Shown here: positions 53,213 to 63,680 of the stretch, piece after piece | Numbering within the stretch: the first letter of the stretch is position 1 | Layout of the letters: every line of letters starts with the position of its first letter | The notes under the pieces: generated by a model | Seen by the model: only the letters and a program-made list of their open reading frames with translations | Told to the model about the DNA's origin: nothing | Databases searched by the model: none | Position numbers and translations under genes: made by a program | Source of the DNA: Aradus depressus | Lineage: Eukaryota; Arthropoda; Insecta; Hemiptera; Aradidae | Length of the DNA: 64,000 bases | Assembly (NCBI GenBank): GCA_963662175.1 | Contig: OY759218.1 | Coordinates: 11,524,001-11,588,000, forward strand | Reading direction: 5' to 3'

Positions 53213-53597
53213 AAACACTTTATTCTTCAATTTATTCTTGGTGTGAAGTGTGAAGCTGTGAAGATAGGTTTTAGCGTTGAAGAAGACTGATTCTGTTCTC
53301 AGAAGCCTGTGGCTTTTGTATAGAGACTTCAATGCCTTCAGAAGGTGGAGGGGGCATAACTAAACCGATAACAATGAAACGTCTCCCCACCTTACATCAG
53401 TCAATTAACAATGACAATCGGCATGCAACAACTTCCCATTAACGGACCAACAATAACAACTGAGTTTCTACGAACTCGGACAATAAGACGCATAAGATTG
53501 GGGTAGCGACACAATAGAATTTCAATACTGAAATTCGCTTCTAAGATGAATTGTAATAGGAATTTTTTTAGGGTTTTGTAGGTCAAAGACAAAAAAA
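53213..53597. other. Unassigned stretch
   Basis: Contains 'gttgaagaagactgattctg' but no hammerhead-like stem. No gene or family recognised. Confidence 0.35.
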
Positions 53598-54000
53598 ATC
53601 ATCACTAAATCACCGGCAATGTGCTTCAAGCCCGAATTAATTAAGTTATCGCTTTTCCTCTGAACTCATCGACCGGAGACTTTGGAAACGTCATACTACA
53701 TTTCGTGGCGATACATTCAATTCATAGGCATTTATTAGGATATATGAGTTGAGCCCCTCTCCTCAGATATAGTTCACTAAACTTGAGGTAGATGAACCAA
53801 TATTACTGTATAGAAGTCATTTTTTTAGAAAATGACAGACAAGGTCGACCAACTTCGTGTATTTCATCCACGTTCAATGTGCGATATACCATAAGTTTGG
53901 GATTTGGCTGGACATTTGTAGGTGTCGTTTATATGGGGTTTCGAACCTACATATAAATTTTTGTGTTGATACATTCATTACATCAGTAGTTATTCTAATA

Positions 54001-55326
54001 TTTTCAGACTTCAGAAAAAAGCATTAAGAATTACAAACAATATTACTCAAAGAACAAGCTACAGAGAAATATTTAAACAACTTAAAATCTTGCCTTTGCC
54101 ATCGCAGTTTATATTTGAAACATTAATGGTTATTAGAAAAAATAGAAATATTTTCCCTCGCAACAATACTAGTCACGATTAATCGTAATGGTATCGTAAT
54201 CCTGGTATCGACCAGGAAGAAAGAAGACTTTCGAATAACTAAACATTGCTCTTCTCTTTTTGAAAAAAGTATAACTCATAAAGGAATTAATTTATTTAAT
54301 GCCCTTCCCCACTTCTTGAAGTCAATAGATACAATAAAAAAATTTAAATTGCAACTAAAAATGTTCATGTTAGAAGAAACCCTATACACGGAAACGGAAT
54401 TTTATTCTCACTGTTCAAAAAGAATAATATAATCACAATAAAGAATCGTGTTTCATATCCAAAAACATTATTTGATACAAAGCTTTCATTTTATTTTTTG
54501 GGCAGAGTTCCTCCACACCTTAAAGGTCAGTCCAATGTACGTTATCGTTTTATTTATTCATTTATAATTTTTTTTTTATTTAGACTTTTTTATACATTCA
54601 TTCATAATTAATTAATCTATGTATATATATATTATTTTTCATATATTGTTATAGTTACATTGGGTTAGGATAGGTTTTATGACTCATGCCCGGGCTTTAA
54701 CTACGAGGTCATGTCGCCTACTACCAGAGCGCTCTTTCGTCACTCTGGTGGACATGAGCCCGACTCTACTGTGGGAGTCCTAAATTTTGCCTACCCTAAA
54801 TTTTTATTCATCTAGGGTAGGGGTCTTTAACGAGTACCTGACATCGTACAGGCTCGGGACCATCGCTTAACGTCCCATCCGAAGGACGGCGTGCTTAAGT
54901 TTATTTTACCTCCCAGATAAAATAAACTAAGGGCCTCGGTCGGGTTACGAACCCACACTTGAGCTCAGAAGTCAAGCACGCATACCACTGAGCTACCGGC
55001 GCCATTGTTTTCTTTGTTTTCTATATCTCGCACATTGGGACCTGATGATGGAAAATAGTTATCATAATTTTTATTAAATTGAAAAATGTGTCTACTTATT
55101 ATAAATGTATCTATGTATTAATTTTGTTTATGTACTCATATATTTTTAAGTATTTATTTGTTCAGTTTTTACCTTTTTTTAATAGTTTTGTTATTACTCT
55201 AATCATAGGTGTATTAGACTCAAGTAGTTATAAATCTAATTCATATGCTATCTTAATATATAAATTCTTTTGACGTATCCAATTACCATGTATTGGTTTA
55301 ACGGAAATAAATTTATTATCATTATC
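54001..55326 (+). mobile_element. LINE E, longest copy (RT C-terminus and full 3' UTR)
   Basis: The reading frame gives LQKKALRITNNITQRTSYRE, IFKQLKILPLPSQFIFETLM and VIRKNRNIFPRNNTSHD, the RT C-terminal region of CR1/Jockey-group LINEs, with several breaks after 54180. The 3' UTR contains 'gggcagagttcctccacacc', a truncated hammerhead-like core (CTGATGAT at about 55039) and the conserved end 'ggtttaacggaaataaattt'. SINE-1 is inserted at 54662. Confidence 0.82.
54662..55003 (-). mobile_element. SINE-1, full length, in LINE E
   Basis: Tail gggttaggataggtttt, all core blocks, head reverse complement of 'actgagctaccggcgcc'. 342 bp, little diverged from the 12141 copy. Both the A and B boxes are present on the minus strand. 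Confidence 0.93.
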
Positions 55327-55412
55327 TTTAGAATTTTTGTGTTAAGTACGCTTCCCTAATCCCCCACTTCCCTTTGGCTGAAAATCGGTAGGTATCGACC
55401 TTATGGAATTTT

Positions 55413-55461
55413 AGATATACATACATACCTACTACACGTCAGTAGGTATGTATGTATATCT
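55413..55461. repeat. Perfect 21-bp palindrome with repeated 7-mer
   Basis: Left arm 55413-55433 starting AGATATACATACATACC, spacer ACACGTC (55434-55440), exact complement at 55441-55461, then ACACGTC again before 'gatacatt'. The duplicated 7-mer after the second arm suggests template switching. Confidence 0.85.
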
Positions 55462-55611
55462 ACACGTCGATACATTGACAGTTATTTTTGTTTTTAGGAA
55501 CGAAAAAGGTATCGTCCTTATGGGGTTCTGGATACACATATAAAATGTATTGTCGGTATATTCATTTTATCGGTAGTTATCGTATTCACAGACACATAGC
55601 GAGTGGCAAGT

Positions 55612-56260
55612 TTCCTTCACCTAGGATATCTATCTAGGGGAAGTTTGTAATCAGTTAAAAATTCGATGTTCAGTTCAACTGAATCTCTCATTTTCGGACT
55701 CCCTGATTCCAAAAACTAAAATAAAGGGTTTTTTCTGTCTCTGCGCCTTTGTTGAAGAAGACACGATGACACCCAATAGAATGAATATAATAATAAACGA
55801 AATTTTATTTGTGTATCCACGATCCTGGATGACACCTATTGATTATAGGCCAAATCGACCAGAAGGGGAAATTAACACAAATCTCCAATAACTGGCGTTG
55901 TAAAGAATGTATAAACACGAAATTTCATATGTAAATTCACAACGACATAAGGACGACACTTAATAATTTTCCTCGTAATCGGCCGATGTCTGGAATGTAT
56001 CGAAACGAAATTTATTGTGTGCAGAAACCCCTATGTAAGTCAACTATTGATTTCAGCTCAAACGGTCGATTGGTTTTAGAGCGAGACGAAAACTCAATTG
56101 ATTAACTCGTGCTGTGGAAATACATTAAAAGACAATGTTTAATTGTTGTCATTTTTGGAATCAAGGGGTAGGAAAACTTTAAATTTTTGTGAAAATTCAA
56201 CATCGAATTTCTGACCGAACTTCCCCTATATTTGGTACAACTGGAGAAGTAAAAAAGTTA
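55612..56260. mobile_element. Family A minus copy joined to A 3' end
   Basis: Minus copy 55612-56125 ('ggggaagtttgtaatcagtt', three units, 'ttaactcgtgctgtggaaat'), then + 3' end 56145-56260 ('tttttggaatcaaggggtag', 'aactggagaagtaaaa'). Confidence 0.75.
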
Positions 56261-56639
56261 TGGTTTTGGGAATATGTCTGCAGATGCCGGACTAGATCCT
56301 TATCTCAGGAAGGTTCCAATCCCTGGAATTTTTGAAACAACTGACCCTGAGATGGGGACGATGTGTCCATACATCCCTGACTTTCCGGGAACGTCATCCA
56401 GAATGAAGTTTTGTCCACGGATCTTTTTGCAGTTATTCATTATTGTTATCATTAAGAATATTCACAAACACAAATCATATCATGTATCCGAAACAATAAA
56501 TAGATAAAGTTTCATTTATAATACTTCACTTTTATCATTCACACCGTAAGAAAATTAATTATAATTAATTTATAATAATTTTCCATTTAATAATCAAATT
56601 ATTTAATGTTTTAAAATTTATAAATTTAAGTTTCCCTCA
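56261..56639. other. Unassigned, with GC-richer open segment
   Basis: 56274-56440 is open on both strands. The + frame starts MSADAGLDPYLRKVPIPGIF; the minus frame reads KIRGQNFILDDVPGKSGMYG. I recognise neither. Beyond 56450 it is AT-rich. Confidence 0.3.
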
Positions 56640-56919
56640 TGGGGTTTTGAGTTTAAACACAAATTTCATTTCCAAACCTACATTACATCGGCGCTAATAT
56701 TCAACAGTTGACTTACATAGAAGCTGCTAAATCCTTATACTAACTTGTGTCGATAAATTCGTTAAATCGTGAAGTTTGACAAATTCTCATCGGGTTTTAA
56801 CTTTAAATATAAAATTTCATGTCGATACATTCATTACATCGGCAGTTGTTATGGTTTATGAGACCCCCTCTGGTCCCCCACTTCTCTTCAGCCGATTCAG
56901 CTGAAAATTAATAGCTTAA

Positions 56920-57811
56920 CCTTCCTCCACTCGCACCGTTTGATTTTTTCAAACGTGTTCAAATTTTTCCTTTTCATGATTCGTTGACCTGTTCAACCCC
57001 TTCTATTCTATATCTAGTCTTCCCTTGACTATAATTGGGGATGAGTTTTCCTAGTTTCTTTCCTAAGTGCGTAATTGAATTTCAAAGCGAATAAGTCGCA
57101 TTTGTTGGAAATAATCAAACACGCCAGTATGATAATGTAAGTACCTTTTATTGATTTTGATACATTTCAATGTATATTAATTCTTCACCATGTTATGTTT
57201 ATTAAAATACAATATAATAATAAATACATCAAAGAGGAAACAGAAACCTAACGTGCGACAATTGGTATTTAAGCATACCATTAGTGAATTACCTCTTTCC
57301 GAAAAAAAATCAAGATAGATTTGATGAAGGAACATCTGATAAGTCGATCAAAAATATTGACATTGCCTACTGACATAAGACATTTAAAAAATAAAATATA
57401 ACCAAGAAAAAAAACATTGCTGCGGGATCAAGTGAAGAACCTCACAGCAAAAAAAGGAAGATTCATGTTACAGTTGTGGGGGAAAAAAAAACACATCGAT
57501 TACTTATGCAAAATGCCACAAATTGCCAGCAATAATTTAGTCTCATGCATTGAGGAAGAATCGCCTTGACATCTGAAAATTATAATTTGTAAAGAACTTC
57601 ATTACAATAATTATCTATAACATGTAAGATAAAATTATTATTTATTCAGAAGTTTTGAATTACGAAGTTTTACTTTTTTTATAATATGTCAGATAATAGT
57701 AAATAATACACAGCCTGAATGGGTTTTAGTAAAAAAAAAAAAGATAAATTATTACATGTTTGAAGCAATCAAACGCGCGAGTGACCAAGTTAAAAAACGA
57801 GTGGGGGAAGG
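56920..57811 (+). mobile_element. piggyBac-like element, non-autonomous
   Basis: TTAA at 56916-56919 and 57812-57815, the invariant piggyBac target. Terminal inverted repeats CCTTCCTCCACTCG and (complemented) CCTTCCCCCACTCG, followed by subterminal pairs around 'gtttgattttttcaaacg' and 'catgtttgaagcaatcaaac'. 892 bp with only a transposase tail inside. Confidence 0.88.
57464..57570 (+). pseudogene. piggyBac transposase C-terminal remnant
   Basis: In one frame CYSCGGKKNTSITYAKCHKL, resembling the cysteine-rich C-terminal domain (CxxC ... CxxC) of piggyBac transposases. It is preceded by a basic stretch in another frame (HSKKRKIH). Stop codons follow. Assignment relies mainly on the TTAA/TIR context. 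Confidence 0.6.
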
Positions 57812-58138
57812 TTAATTATGTGGTTTTGAATGTAATTTCATATCAATAGATTCATTACAACGGCAGTTATTAGTTTTCGATTAAGACTCCAGCCTTCCCG
57901 TTGGCTGAAAGCCAATAGATGTCATACTTAGACGGTCCTGGACACACATACACAATTTCGTTTCGATACATTAATTCTATCAGAAGTTATCGTGTTCACA
58001 GATAAAGAGACAGGCTTTTTTTTTTTCATTTTCGAAATCAGGAGGTCGGAAGACATGAAATTCCGTTGAAAACTCCGAATCGAATTTCTGGCCGATTACA
58101 TAACTTCCCTTATATTTCGTGTAGCTGGGGAAGTAAAA

Positions 58139-59455
58139 ACATTATTTTTGAGAGTTAGGGGCTGTAGCATCTCAAACCCGTTGCTAAGGTCCCATTTTTT
58201 ACATTTTTATGCATAAAATAGATCTCAAACATAATTTCAGAAAAATAAGTGTTTTAATCCGACCGCCGAAGAAGCTCATATGTTTGAAGAGAAACGTTGG
58301 CAAGGTGCTTAAAAATTAAGTCTGAGATAGTAAAAACATTTTTTCAATGACAGACCAATTTTTATGCATAGAGGAAATCTTTTTTTTTTTTTTTTTTTTA
58401 AAAAGGAGGTGTTATGAGATGACAGAGGTTGAGCTGACATCTATCTCATGCATAGATGCTGTGCATTCAAAATTAAGTCTGACAAGGTAATTAAAAAAAT
58501 TTCCAGCCAGACAAGTTTTAATAGATAGGGGAGATCTCAAACTTCATTTTAAAACAAAAACTGAAGAGGTATTATGAAGTGTACTTTCATGAAAAAAATA
58601 ATTTATAAGAAAAGGTCTGTTAAATGTTATTTAACAAAAATTGTCAGCCAGACAATTTTTTTCAAAAACGATACACTATTTACCATAGATTGTGTAAATT
58701 TCAAGCAGGTGTTTTAAAAAAATAAATTAATTTTTTTTTTAGCTAATTTCAAAAACTCATTAAAAATAGCAATTATCAAATTTTTACTAGTCTTACATGT
58801 TTTGCAAGCATTTTGAGGTGTTGGATGGGGTACCTTTTTGTGCCATGGGAGCTTGGACCATTACGGGAACACTTGAAGGAGCCTGCCCGGCAATAGAGAC
58901 GAGGCCGCTTCAGGAAAGTGTATAATTGGGGCCCCAACACCGCTCGAGTGAAACAGCTAATTGGGCTCCCATCTCTCTCTCTTAAAGGCACTTCTCTCTT
59001 TCTCTTTAAGGCACATTATCTTTTTAAGACATTTCTCTCTTCTTCTTTAAAAAAAAACTTGTCTTTAAGACACCTCTCTTTAAGATAGGTTCTTAAAACA
59101 TTTCTCATTTTTCTTTCTCTTTATTTTAAGGCACAATATCTTTTTAAGAAACTTCTCTCTTAAAAACACTTCTATCTAGATTATTCAACTCATCTCTCTT
59201 TTTCCTTACGAAGCGATAAAAAAAACTTTTCTCTTTCTCTCGTTAAGACCCCTCTTTTTCTCTTCAATACACTTTCTCTATTTACTATACAGGGTGGCCC
59301 AAATTCAATGCGACACTCTATTTCACCTGTATGAAGCTTTCCCCATAAACACACACATATATATTTTTTTTTCTTTTTAAAAAATCTAGTTTCAGAATTT
59401 AAAAGGGAAAACAAACATAGCCTACCATTGAAAAAAATGGATGTTGCAACCCGAA
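58139..59455. other. Unassigned, with degenerate repeat-like sequence
   Basis: 58260-58310 contains GAAGAAGCTCATATG and GAGAAACGTTGGC, a decayed relative of the K hammerhead repeats. A 70-codon minus frame at 58776-58991 has no recognised motif. 'tacagggtggcccaaattc' at 59288 resembles a mariner-type end without a partner. Confidence 0.4.
58968..59280. repeat. CT-rich degenerate tandem array
   Basis: About 310 bp of variants of 'ctctttaaggcacattctct', period roughly 20-35 bp, strongly pyrimidine-rich on the + strand. Confidence 0.75.
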
Positions 59456-60245
59456 TCGTCAGTAAATCACCGGCAAAGTACTTCCCCAGCAGAACGAATT
59501 CATCAATTAACTTTTCGCTCCCCCTACAAAACTACTCGACCGTTTGGGCTAAAAATCGGAAGTTGACTTACATAGAAGCTTCTGAATCCTCATATTCAAT
59601 TTTATGTCTATAAGTTCATTACATCGACCGTTATTATAGTTTTTTAATTGAGCGCCCTCCCCTAAACCCCCTTCTCAGCACTCCGCTGAAAATTTGCGTG
59701 TAGTCCTTATGGGGTTTTGAATATACAATGATACATGTATTACTACGGTAGTTATTATAGTCCCTGTGTTAAGCCTCTTCCTTAATGGCTGAAAATCAAT
59801 AGGTGTCGTCCTTAGGGAGTTCTGGATACACATAATGAATTTCGTGTCTGTAAATTCATTTTATTGGGATTTATGTCTGTCTATCTGTGTTTGAACACGT
59901 CAACTCTAAATAGAATGAATGTATCGACGCGAAATTATATATGTTAATCGAGAACCCCCTAAGGTCGACACCTATTGATTTTTAACCAAATTGGCCAAAG
60001 GGAAGTGGGAGGCCTAACACGAAAACTCTAATAACTGCCGTTGTAATCAATGTATTGAAACGAATTTTATATTTGAATTCAAAACCCCATAAGGACGGCA
60101 CCTATTAATATTCAGCGAAATAGGCCGAAGGGAAGGGGGGATCAGAATCTCGACTCAAATATCTTATACAGCCGATGTACTGGATGGATCGACACAAACT
60201 TTAGTACGAGGGTTCAGAAGCCCCTGAATAGTGAAATATTGAGTT
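59456..60245. mobile_element. Two family A copies head to head, large palindrome
   Basis: + copy 59456-59872 (5' 'gtcagtaaatcaccggcaaa', three units) turns at 'ttattgggatttatgtctgt' into a minus copy 59873-60245 (three units, 'tttagtacgagggttcagaa'). Both have lost the hairpin end at the centre. Confidence 0.78.
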
Positions 60246-60424
60246 CTATTCTTTCGAAGGAGACTTGGGTCCAGTTTCGAAGGACTTCATTCCTATACGT
60301 GAGACTATTACTGAAGCCAAATTCATGCCAACATTCTTACTACGAAAAACAAAGTATAATATAACTTTAAAAACACTGCATCTGAGTCCAGTGAGCTACG
60401 CACAGCTTGAGAAGTAAAGAATGT

Positions 60425-61868
60425 GGTCGATGCTTCATGGGCAATGTACTTGCCTACAACAAATTTATCAATTAAGTTTTTGCTCTGCCTCTATAACCGT
60501 GTCGACCATTTGGGCTAAAAATCCATTGTTGACTTATGAAGGGTCTTCTGAACCCTCATGAGCATTCACGTTTTTGAATCGAGCTTCTCCTCAGATCCTT
60601 CCGTTCCTTTTCTTGACTCCCTTACTGACTTACCTCTCCATTAAGACTACATGACACCGATATTGAATACTGCACCAGTGTAAAAAAACTTGGAATGATC
60701 CTTGACCAAACCCTCTCCTGGAAAGACCATGTCTCCCACATCTCCAACCACTCCTTCAGAACCCTCTACTTCCTCAAACCCCTTCGTCATCTCCTTCCCA
60801 TTAAAACCCGTCAGCTACCCTCTCTTGTTTTCCCCTACTTTGATTACGCTTGCCTCGCAATGGAGGACTATCTGGTGAGCTCGACATGAAACTAAAGCGA
60901 GTCATGAATTCCTTTCTAAGATTCATCTTCGGGCTCCCCAGACACTCTTCTATTACCAGTTCCTATACCGACCTAAAATGGCTTTTCCCGTCCTCTCGTC
61001 GACAATATTTCCTAGGCTCCTTCCTCTATCAAACCATATCTTCCCAAAAGCCCTCCTACATCTTTCAAATGCTCCAATTTAAATCCCATACCCACCAGAA
61101 AGTCACTAGATCTTTACCTTCCTTCCCACAGGACAACCTACCACAACGCCTTCCTTATCCACGCTAACTCCCTCTGGAACTCTCTCCCTCTCCAGATCCG
61201 CCATGCTCCTTCTCTTCATTCATTAAAAGTCCCTACTTTTCCATTATCTCCTAACGCAGCAAACCTCTAATTCCTAAGGTGGGCTCCTATGTGATAGTTC
61301 TCGTCTTCCTATAAGTATCTCACTCCACTGGACAATTTGTCACTCTTCTGTTTCATCTGTCCAGTTTTAGCGATTAAATTCATATATAACTCACTATTGT
61401 TATTATGTTTTAAATTATTATTCACACTTTGTTTTTTCTAATTTTTTATTTTCCCATTAATTTTCACCAGTTTATTTATTGTTTTAATCATTGCCTCTCT
61501 TTAATATTTATTGCTAGAGACCTCTTTTCTTTCATTTTTGTTCTGTCTCAATTGGTCGATACTTGTACTCTTTTGTCTATTTCTTATGTTATTATTCTTA
61601 GGAGACGAAATTCCCAGAATAAAGATTATTTTTCATTTCATTTCCGTCGATTCCGCGGAAAATTAACAGGTGTTTTGAATTTACATAAGAAATTTTGTAA
61701 AGATAGATTCATTACAATGATATATTAGGGTTCTTGTGTTAAGCCTTCTCCCAACTCCTCCCTCCCTTCCCTCAGGCCGATTTGACTGAAAATCAATAGG
61801 TGTCGTCCTTATGGATGATATGGATACACATATAAAATGTCATGTCGAGGAGGGAGTTATCGTGGTCA
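60425..61868 (+). mobile_element. Family A copy split by LINE F
   Basis: 5' part 60425-60610 ('acaaatttatcaattaagtt', 'gagcttctcctcagatcctt'), 3' part 61641-61868 ('ccgtcgattccgcggaaaat', 'gagttatcgtggtcacag'). Confidence 0.75.
60611..61640 (+). mobile_element. LINE F, RT C-terminus and 3' end
   Basis: Frames: KKLGMILDQTLSWKDHVSHI, FLKPLRHLLPIKTRQ, LVFPYFDYACLAMED, then LKRVMNSFLRFIFGLPRHSS and ITSSYTDLKWL, then ANSLWNSLPLQIRHA. These are the LGxxxDxxLSW, FPYFDYA and NSLPxxIR blocks of the RT C-terminus of a CR1/Jockey-group LINE distinct from J and E. About two frameshifts. It ends 'aataaagattatttttcatt', with TTCCGT at both junctions as a possible short TSD. Confidence 0.85.
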
Positions 61869-62079
61869 CAGAATTTTATTTCTGTGTGATCAGCAATCTC
61901 CAGGGACCTCCTCGGAGTCTACATGTAACATTTCATACTGTGTTCAGTTAGACGTCCCACCACCTAAACTGACAGTTGCATTGAAAACCGGCTCTAGAGA
62001 AAATTTAACAGCGGGAAGACAACGTTTTTTATTTCTTTAATAAATCTTATCCCACATCTTGCTAACCGGACTTTGGAGT
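61869..62079 (+). repeat. L-type repeat fragment
   Basis: 'gttgcattgaaaaccggctc', 'gcgggaagacaacgtttttt' and 'atttctttaataaatcttat' match the outer parts of the L repeats at 22830 and 50488. The CTGATGA half is missing here. Confidence 0.55.
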
Positions 62080-62300
62080 TAGACCGCCTCCAAACCTACC
62101 CTATCTGCCTTGGTCGATTTAGCTGAAAATGAATACTCAGCCTACACATAAAAAATAGTTTCAAATATATTGATATTAATAGGAGTTATTCGGGATTTTG
62201 AGTAACTCCTCTCTATATGGCTGAAAATCAATATTTTCAATTATAAACGTACATATTTCGAATCGATATGTTAATCCTCTCTTGATACTCGGTAAGTAAA
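62080..62300 (+). mobile_element. Family A, diverged 3' part
   Basis: 'cttggtcgatttagctgaaa', 'atattaataggagttattcg', ending 'tactcggtaagtaaa'. Confidence 0.55.
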
Positions 62301-63058
62301 AAAAGGCTAAAGAAAAAATTGTACACATAACAAAAAGAATGTATTGCAAACATTTTCAAAAATGTGTTTATATTAATTTTTCAATCAGTAAACATTGAAT
62401 AACAGAAGTTAAAACAAATTAATTTCATGTTCAAAATACTGTGCGTCTTAGAAAGAATACGAACACTCAATTAAAAAAAAAAAAATATATATATACCAAA
62501 TATTTACAAATTTTTATATGATAAAAAAATATTCACATGAATTAAAAAAAAATATACAAAGCACCTTATTTTTTTTTTTTTTTTTTAAATACATTTTTAC
62601 TCTTCTTACATTTCTTCTTAAGAAAAGGAAAGATATATATTTCATAAAACATTTATTACAGTATGTATTTGTTTCGGTGATTAGATGGCAAAAATGCTAT
62701 TTTGTGTTTGCTATAGAAAAACGAAAAATACTATTTTTTCCAAAATGGCACTTTTCGCCAACAAATCACCTGTTTTTTACTTATAATTATTTTTTAATAT
62801 ATTACGTACATTTATATATAGAAAAATTCATTTTTTTATATCTCAAAAGAACACAATTTGGAAGGAAATTTTGAATTAAATGTCTTTTAAAATTAAATAA
62901 AATCACAAAACATTTTGGCAAACTTCCCCCATGAAACCACACACAAAAATCTTTTTACTCGTAAGAGAGAACGACCTGTTGGGTGGTGTCTGGGTTGCTT
63001 TCAAATTGGGTTGACGGAAGAATAATGTAAAATTAAATGGAAGATACAGTTTTTATAC
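62301..63058. other. AT-rich stretch, possibly intronic
   Basis: No repeat recognised. The + frame at 62518-62874 is Phe/Lys/Tyr-rich and looks compositional. If the exon at 63059 is real, this is its first intron on the minus strand. Confidence 0.4.
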
Positions 63059-63182
63059 CTTGGGTCGTCTCATTGACTGGAATATCGTGGTACATGCTAC
63101 ACTTGGTACACAGGGGCCCCATAATTGTCTGTGCCAACACTGAAGTAACTGAAATAACGATCATAGCCAGAACAACTCCCAT
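63059..63182 (-). CDS. Candidate first coding exon of a secreted protein
   Basis: Minus strand, ATG at 63182-63180. 41 codons plus one base are open and end at CAAG|GTATAAAA, a good splice donor (GT at 63058-63057). An in-frame TAG lies three codons upstream of the ATG, which supports this start. The peptide begins MGVVLAMIVISVTSVLA, a clear signal peptide with likely cleavage before QT, followed by GPLCTKCSMYHDIPVNETTQ with a Cys-x2-Cys pair and an Asn-Glu-Thr glycosylation sequon. GC content and codon use stand out from the AT-rich repeats around it. The C-x2-C after a signal peptide would fit a Ly6/uPAR-type protein, but that is only a guess. Downstream exons would lie at lower coordinates and were not found. 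Confidence 0.5.
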
Positions 63183-63239
63183 ATAGCTCTAGTTCTTGTC
63201 CCACAAGTCATACACCCCACACTAGAGGTCGGTAAAACT

Positions 63240-63680
63240 AAATGAAAGGTAAAAAGAAAAGAAAAAAACGTATGTTTTTTAAAAATATTGTCTATTTCAC
63301 AAATATATAATATGGGATTACTATCGGTATTGCTACCATCTTCATCCACGACTTAACAAATACTAAATGTGGTAGTTCAACCAGTTTACAATCCAAACGG
63401 TACCCTTCCTTCAGCCCCACCCCCCAGCAATCTTAATAATAAAAGAAAAGTTATGAACTATTTACTTCAAGATTTAAATTTGAGGCGAAATTTTATTTTT
63501 AATGTTTTCCATATTTTAAGTTCCGTTTGGATTGTAAACTGGTTGAACTTCCATTTAGTATTTGTTAAGTCGTGCCTGAAGATGGTAGCAATACCGAAAG
63601 TACTCCCATATTATATATGTTTGTGAATACGTTTTTTCTTTACTTTTTATAAGTTTTTCACAATATCTCTGCAAAAAAAA
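63240..63680. mobile_element. Inverted pair of Penelope terminal blocks
   Basis: Minus-oriented block 63240-63475 ('ccagtttacaatccaaacgg') faces plus-oriented block 63520-63680 ('ccgtttggattgtaaactgg', 'tttttcacaatatctctgca'). The arms pair over about 180 bp. The left motif is mutated (tcttcat), the right one intact. Confidence 0.75.
63572..63610 (+). ncRNA. Hammerhead-like motif, Penelope terminal block
   Basis: CTGAAGA (63576-63582), T, GGTA-GCAA-TACC, GAAA, AG-TA-CT stem III, C. The downstream CCAT is present, but the upstream half reads GTGC instead of GTGG, which weakens stem I relative to the 16638 copy. Confidence 0.5.

Larger units (their letters stand above)
53598..55605 (+). mobile_element. 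Family A copy, split by LINE E carrying SINE-1
   Basis: 5' part 53598-54000 ('actaaatcaccggcaatgtg', with about 125 bp of unrelated sequence near 53766-53891), 3' part 55327-55605 ('agaatttttgtgttaagtac', 'atcggtagttatcgtattca'). The order of events is A, then LINE E, then SINE-1. Confidence 0.82.
56640..58138 (+). mobile_element. Family A copy split by piggyBac-like element
   Basis: 5' part 56640-56919, 3' part 57816-58138, with a complete hairpin end ('cccttatatttcgtgtagct', 'ggggaagtaaaaac'). Confidence 0.8.

Noticed and set aside
59288..59345. Single mariner-type end 'acagggtggcccaaattc'
   Set aside because: No partner terminal repeat or TA-bounded element was found nearby.
62518..62874. 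118-codon + frame
   Set aside because: Phe/Lys/Tyr/Ile-rich composition from AT-rich DNA, no motif, homopolymer runs inside.
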